NCBI GenBank assembly: GCA_023634235.1
Contig: JAMKCF010000011.1
Location: 8,227,218 to 8,291,217, forward strand
DNA: 64,000 nt
From: Pisaster brevispinus
Taxonomy: Eukaryota > Echinodermata > Asteroidea > Forcipulatida > Asteriidae
Direction of reading: 5' to 3'
Part shown: positions 61,716 through 64,000 of the stretch, piece by piece
Layout: the number at the start of each line of letters is the position of its first letter
How positions within the stretch are numbered: the stretch's first letter is position 1
Notes under the pieces: model-generated
Databases searched by the model: none
Seen by the model: only the letters and a program-made list of their open reading frames with translations
Told to the model about the DNA's origin: nothing
Position numbers and translations under genes: made by a program

Positions 61716-64000
61716 AGAACAATGTGTAAACAATCAATCTTTGCGGATTCAGTAAGGTGTATGTTGGAATTTGTTGAGAGTAATTTGTAGCAGCATCAAA
61801 TTAATCATGCTCAGTTGCACTGAATAGGGAAGAAATAAATGCTGGGGGAGTATTTGTTTAATCACATCAAACACAAAGGATAGATTGCTTGATATATTAA
61901 TGGATCGTTTCACTTGGTAAAAAAACCAAAAACAAAGCACATCAGGCCTTGATTGGTTTACAATGATATGGGCAAAATGTGTGACTGATTAATCTGTTTG
62001 TTTTCTTGGTCAAACATTACAGATACATACAGCTGCTTTATGACGTTACACAAGTATACTAAGTGATCTGTTCCAGGTTGATGCCCTACTTAGGTGTAAT
62101 TTGGCTTTTGCTCAACTTCAAGAATGTGCAGTACTGCAATAATTTGGGGGTTTGAAAACCTTAAGTATGTAGTATTTACACCAAAAACCTAAAGTAGAAG
62201 ACAAATATTCAAACAAAATACTTGGAAACTGTTGTGTTTTGAAGTTGGTCATCAACAGGAAACAAGTACAACTGAACAAAACCTTCTAAAATTTATGGTT
62301 TTATTTGTGTAAAAGCAAGGGACAATCTCATCTTATTTATGCTGTAGAAGAGCATCAATAAGACAATAATTCAAACCAGACATTTAGGCCCATTCTTTAA
62401 ATTTTTGATATTTTCAGAAACCTGAAAATGACAAAATTTTAATCATCTGCTTTTCTAAAAGGTTCAAGTTAAGTTCCAAGTGTACCCCCAAAATGGCACC
62501 ATTCTTTGGGCTCCAACAGCTAAATACCCCTGGAGAGTAAGTTCAAAAATGATCAATCAAACCCAACATCCTTACAAAGTATAATACGTGTCCCCTTTGA
62601 ATTTTTTCAATAATATTACGGAAGTGAATTTAACAGACTTATTCCAAACACTTTCTTTGTATTTTTGTCCCTTTGTGCAAGAAGCAAACTTTGGGCTTCC
62701 TGCCCACACCTCAATACTAGCCAAAGAGCCGTCAGGACTGATGAATGTTAAACAAATTCTGGTGCGTGTGACCGACCTTTCTAAACTGTGGAAAGTTCAT
62801 GTCTTTTGTAAACTTAAAAAGGCATTATTTACAATGGCATATTAATACTCAGAGTGTTGGGGTTTAGAAAGAGGCATCAAGCGTTGACAATGTCTACATG
62901 GGTTGCCACACTTGACAACGTCTTGGTCTTGTTTCAGTGAGTGAGTAGGCCTAACGGCTATTTAATTTTTGTGTTTGCCACTGATGTGATAAAGTCAAAA
63001 TAAAGTTCCTTTGGTTAAAGGAAATATTTGACACAATTAAAGTTCCCAAACAAACACCAGAAGTTCACAATAATTGTATGTCTTGAAAAAGAAAGAAAGT
63101 ATAAACAGAAAATGAGATAAAGGTGTAAGTTCTTTGAACAATCGTGTGTTGTGTATTAAATGCATGAAAGAACTCAGATACACTTATCACTTAGAGATGG
63201 GGTTTGCCCTTAACATACATTTTGAGTTTCCAAAACTATTCAAATTGTGATAAAGTCAAAATTGCCCTCCCCCCACAGTAGATAATTTTCTCTTACGGAA
63301 ATAGTGGATGTTCTTTCATGCACAGCAAACTCCTCTGGGTTGTCATTGGTTGGTCCCAATAAAAATGAAAATCAAAACCAAAATAATTATGAAAGTATAT
63401 GGTCTCTTTATCACTGTGGCTTTTGACCCCCAACCAACACACAATCAATCCATACACAGCCTACTTATCATTTCACTAATTTGTTACTTATTATTGAACA
63501 CTTACCGGAGGTCGGGTTTTGATATTTTAATAATATCACGAACAAAGGGTCAACTTTTTAAAAAATCTTCCCGCCAATAGAAACATCCTTGAATGTCTAA
63601 CCAGCTGCCGATAAAGCCACCTGCACTGTATGCCTAAATGCATGCCCTGTCACTTCATCTAATGACAATTAGTAAACACCCCTTATTTGTACACTTCTTT
63701 GCATTTCACTTGTCTGGTTTCTACAGGAAGCCAATAATCATTGGACTAATATTTGTTACTTCTTGTGGATTGGGGTTGGGGTTGAAATTTGATAGACACT
63801 TACTTTTTAAGGAAGATTTTATTTACTTATTTTTTTCAGGAATTGAACTTTTGGGTAGATTGTTATAAGCAGGGGTCAACTGACATAAATGAGAATTCAG
63901 AGTATCCCTACAGAACTGTAAGGGCTTTGACCTCATAGGGTCAAGTGGAACGGGGTTGCTACCTGCCAATCAGTGAGATAAAGATGTGATTTAAAAAAAC
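61716..64000. other. Intergenic to window end, nothing recognised
   Basis: AT-rich with no supported gene. TAGGCCTA occurs once, at 62944. The open frames at 62588-62845, 63308-63580 and 63638-63868 carry no recognisable domain. Confidence 0.45.

Overview
This is nuclear DNA from an animal, most likely an echinoderm and perhaps a sea star. That placement is an inference. It rests on a single MEX3 gene of bilaterian type, AT-rich DNA full of short non-autonomous transposons, tRNA-derived SINEs with (TTA)n or poly-A tails, and frequent short palindromes such as TACATGTA and TAGGCCTA. There are no operons, CRISPR arrays or other prokaryotic features.

Only three protein-coding loci can be supported. 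(1) 4197-5351 (+) is an intact 384-residue Myb/SANT-like DNA-binding protein with a C-terminal coiled coil. (2) 7377-8637 (+) is its tandem paralogue, broken by a one-base frameshift inside the Myb/SANT domain. (3) 38197-42949 (+) is the MEX3 RNA-binding ubiquitin ligase. It has two coding exons (38197-38440 and 41607-42949) and encodes 528 residues with two KH domains and a C-terminal RING. Its single visible intron splits the GxxG loop of KH1. A plausible promoter (GC box, CCAAT box, TATA-like box, full CRE) lies at 37946-38036, and a long AT-rich 3' UTR probably follows the stop.

The rest is non-coding and heavily shaped by small transposable elements. Region 1-3.4 kb holds tRNA-like repeats and a three-layer nest: an old repeat, with a SINE in it, with a 727-bp Harbinger-like MITE in the SINE. 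The empty site of each insertion is present elsewhere in the window. Region 8.6-23 kb has a complete reverse-strand SINE, two copies of a TTAA-flanked MITE, several copies of a GGGCC-ended MITE, a GC-rich foldback and a 16-bp minisatellite. Region 23-37 kb has a LINE 3' remnant, two copies of a CTCTAAAACTCCCGGG-ended MITE, a CRE/CCAAT-rich stretch and a cluster of TAGGCCTA palindromes. Region 43-64 kb has no recognisable exon; its notable elements are a 101-bp foldback with a 9-bp target duplication (52.5 kb) and a SINE split by a MITE (61.2-61.7 kb).

The most unusual items are the nested insertion with its datable empty sites, the Myb/SANT pair whose C-terminal modules are far more alike in DNA than their DNA-binding domains, the foldback at 52.5 kb, the inverted repeat in the MEX3 intron and the TAGGCCTA cluster. 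I saw no clearly new protein system. All alignments were made by eye, and no database was consulted.
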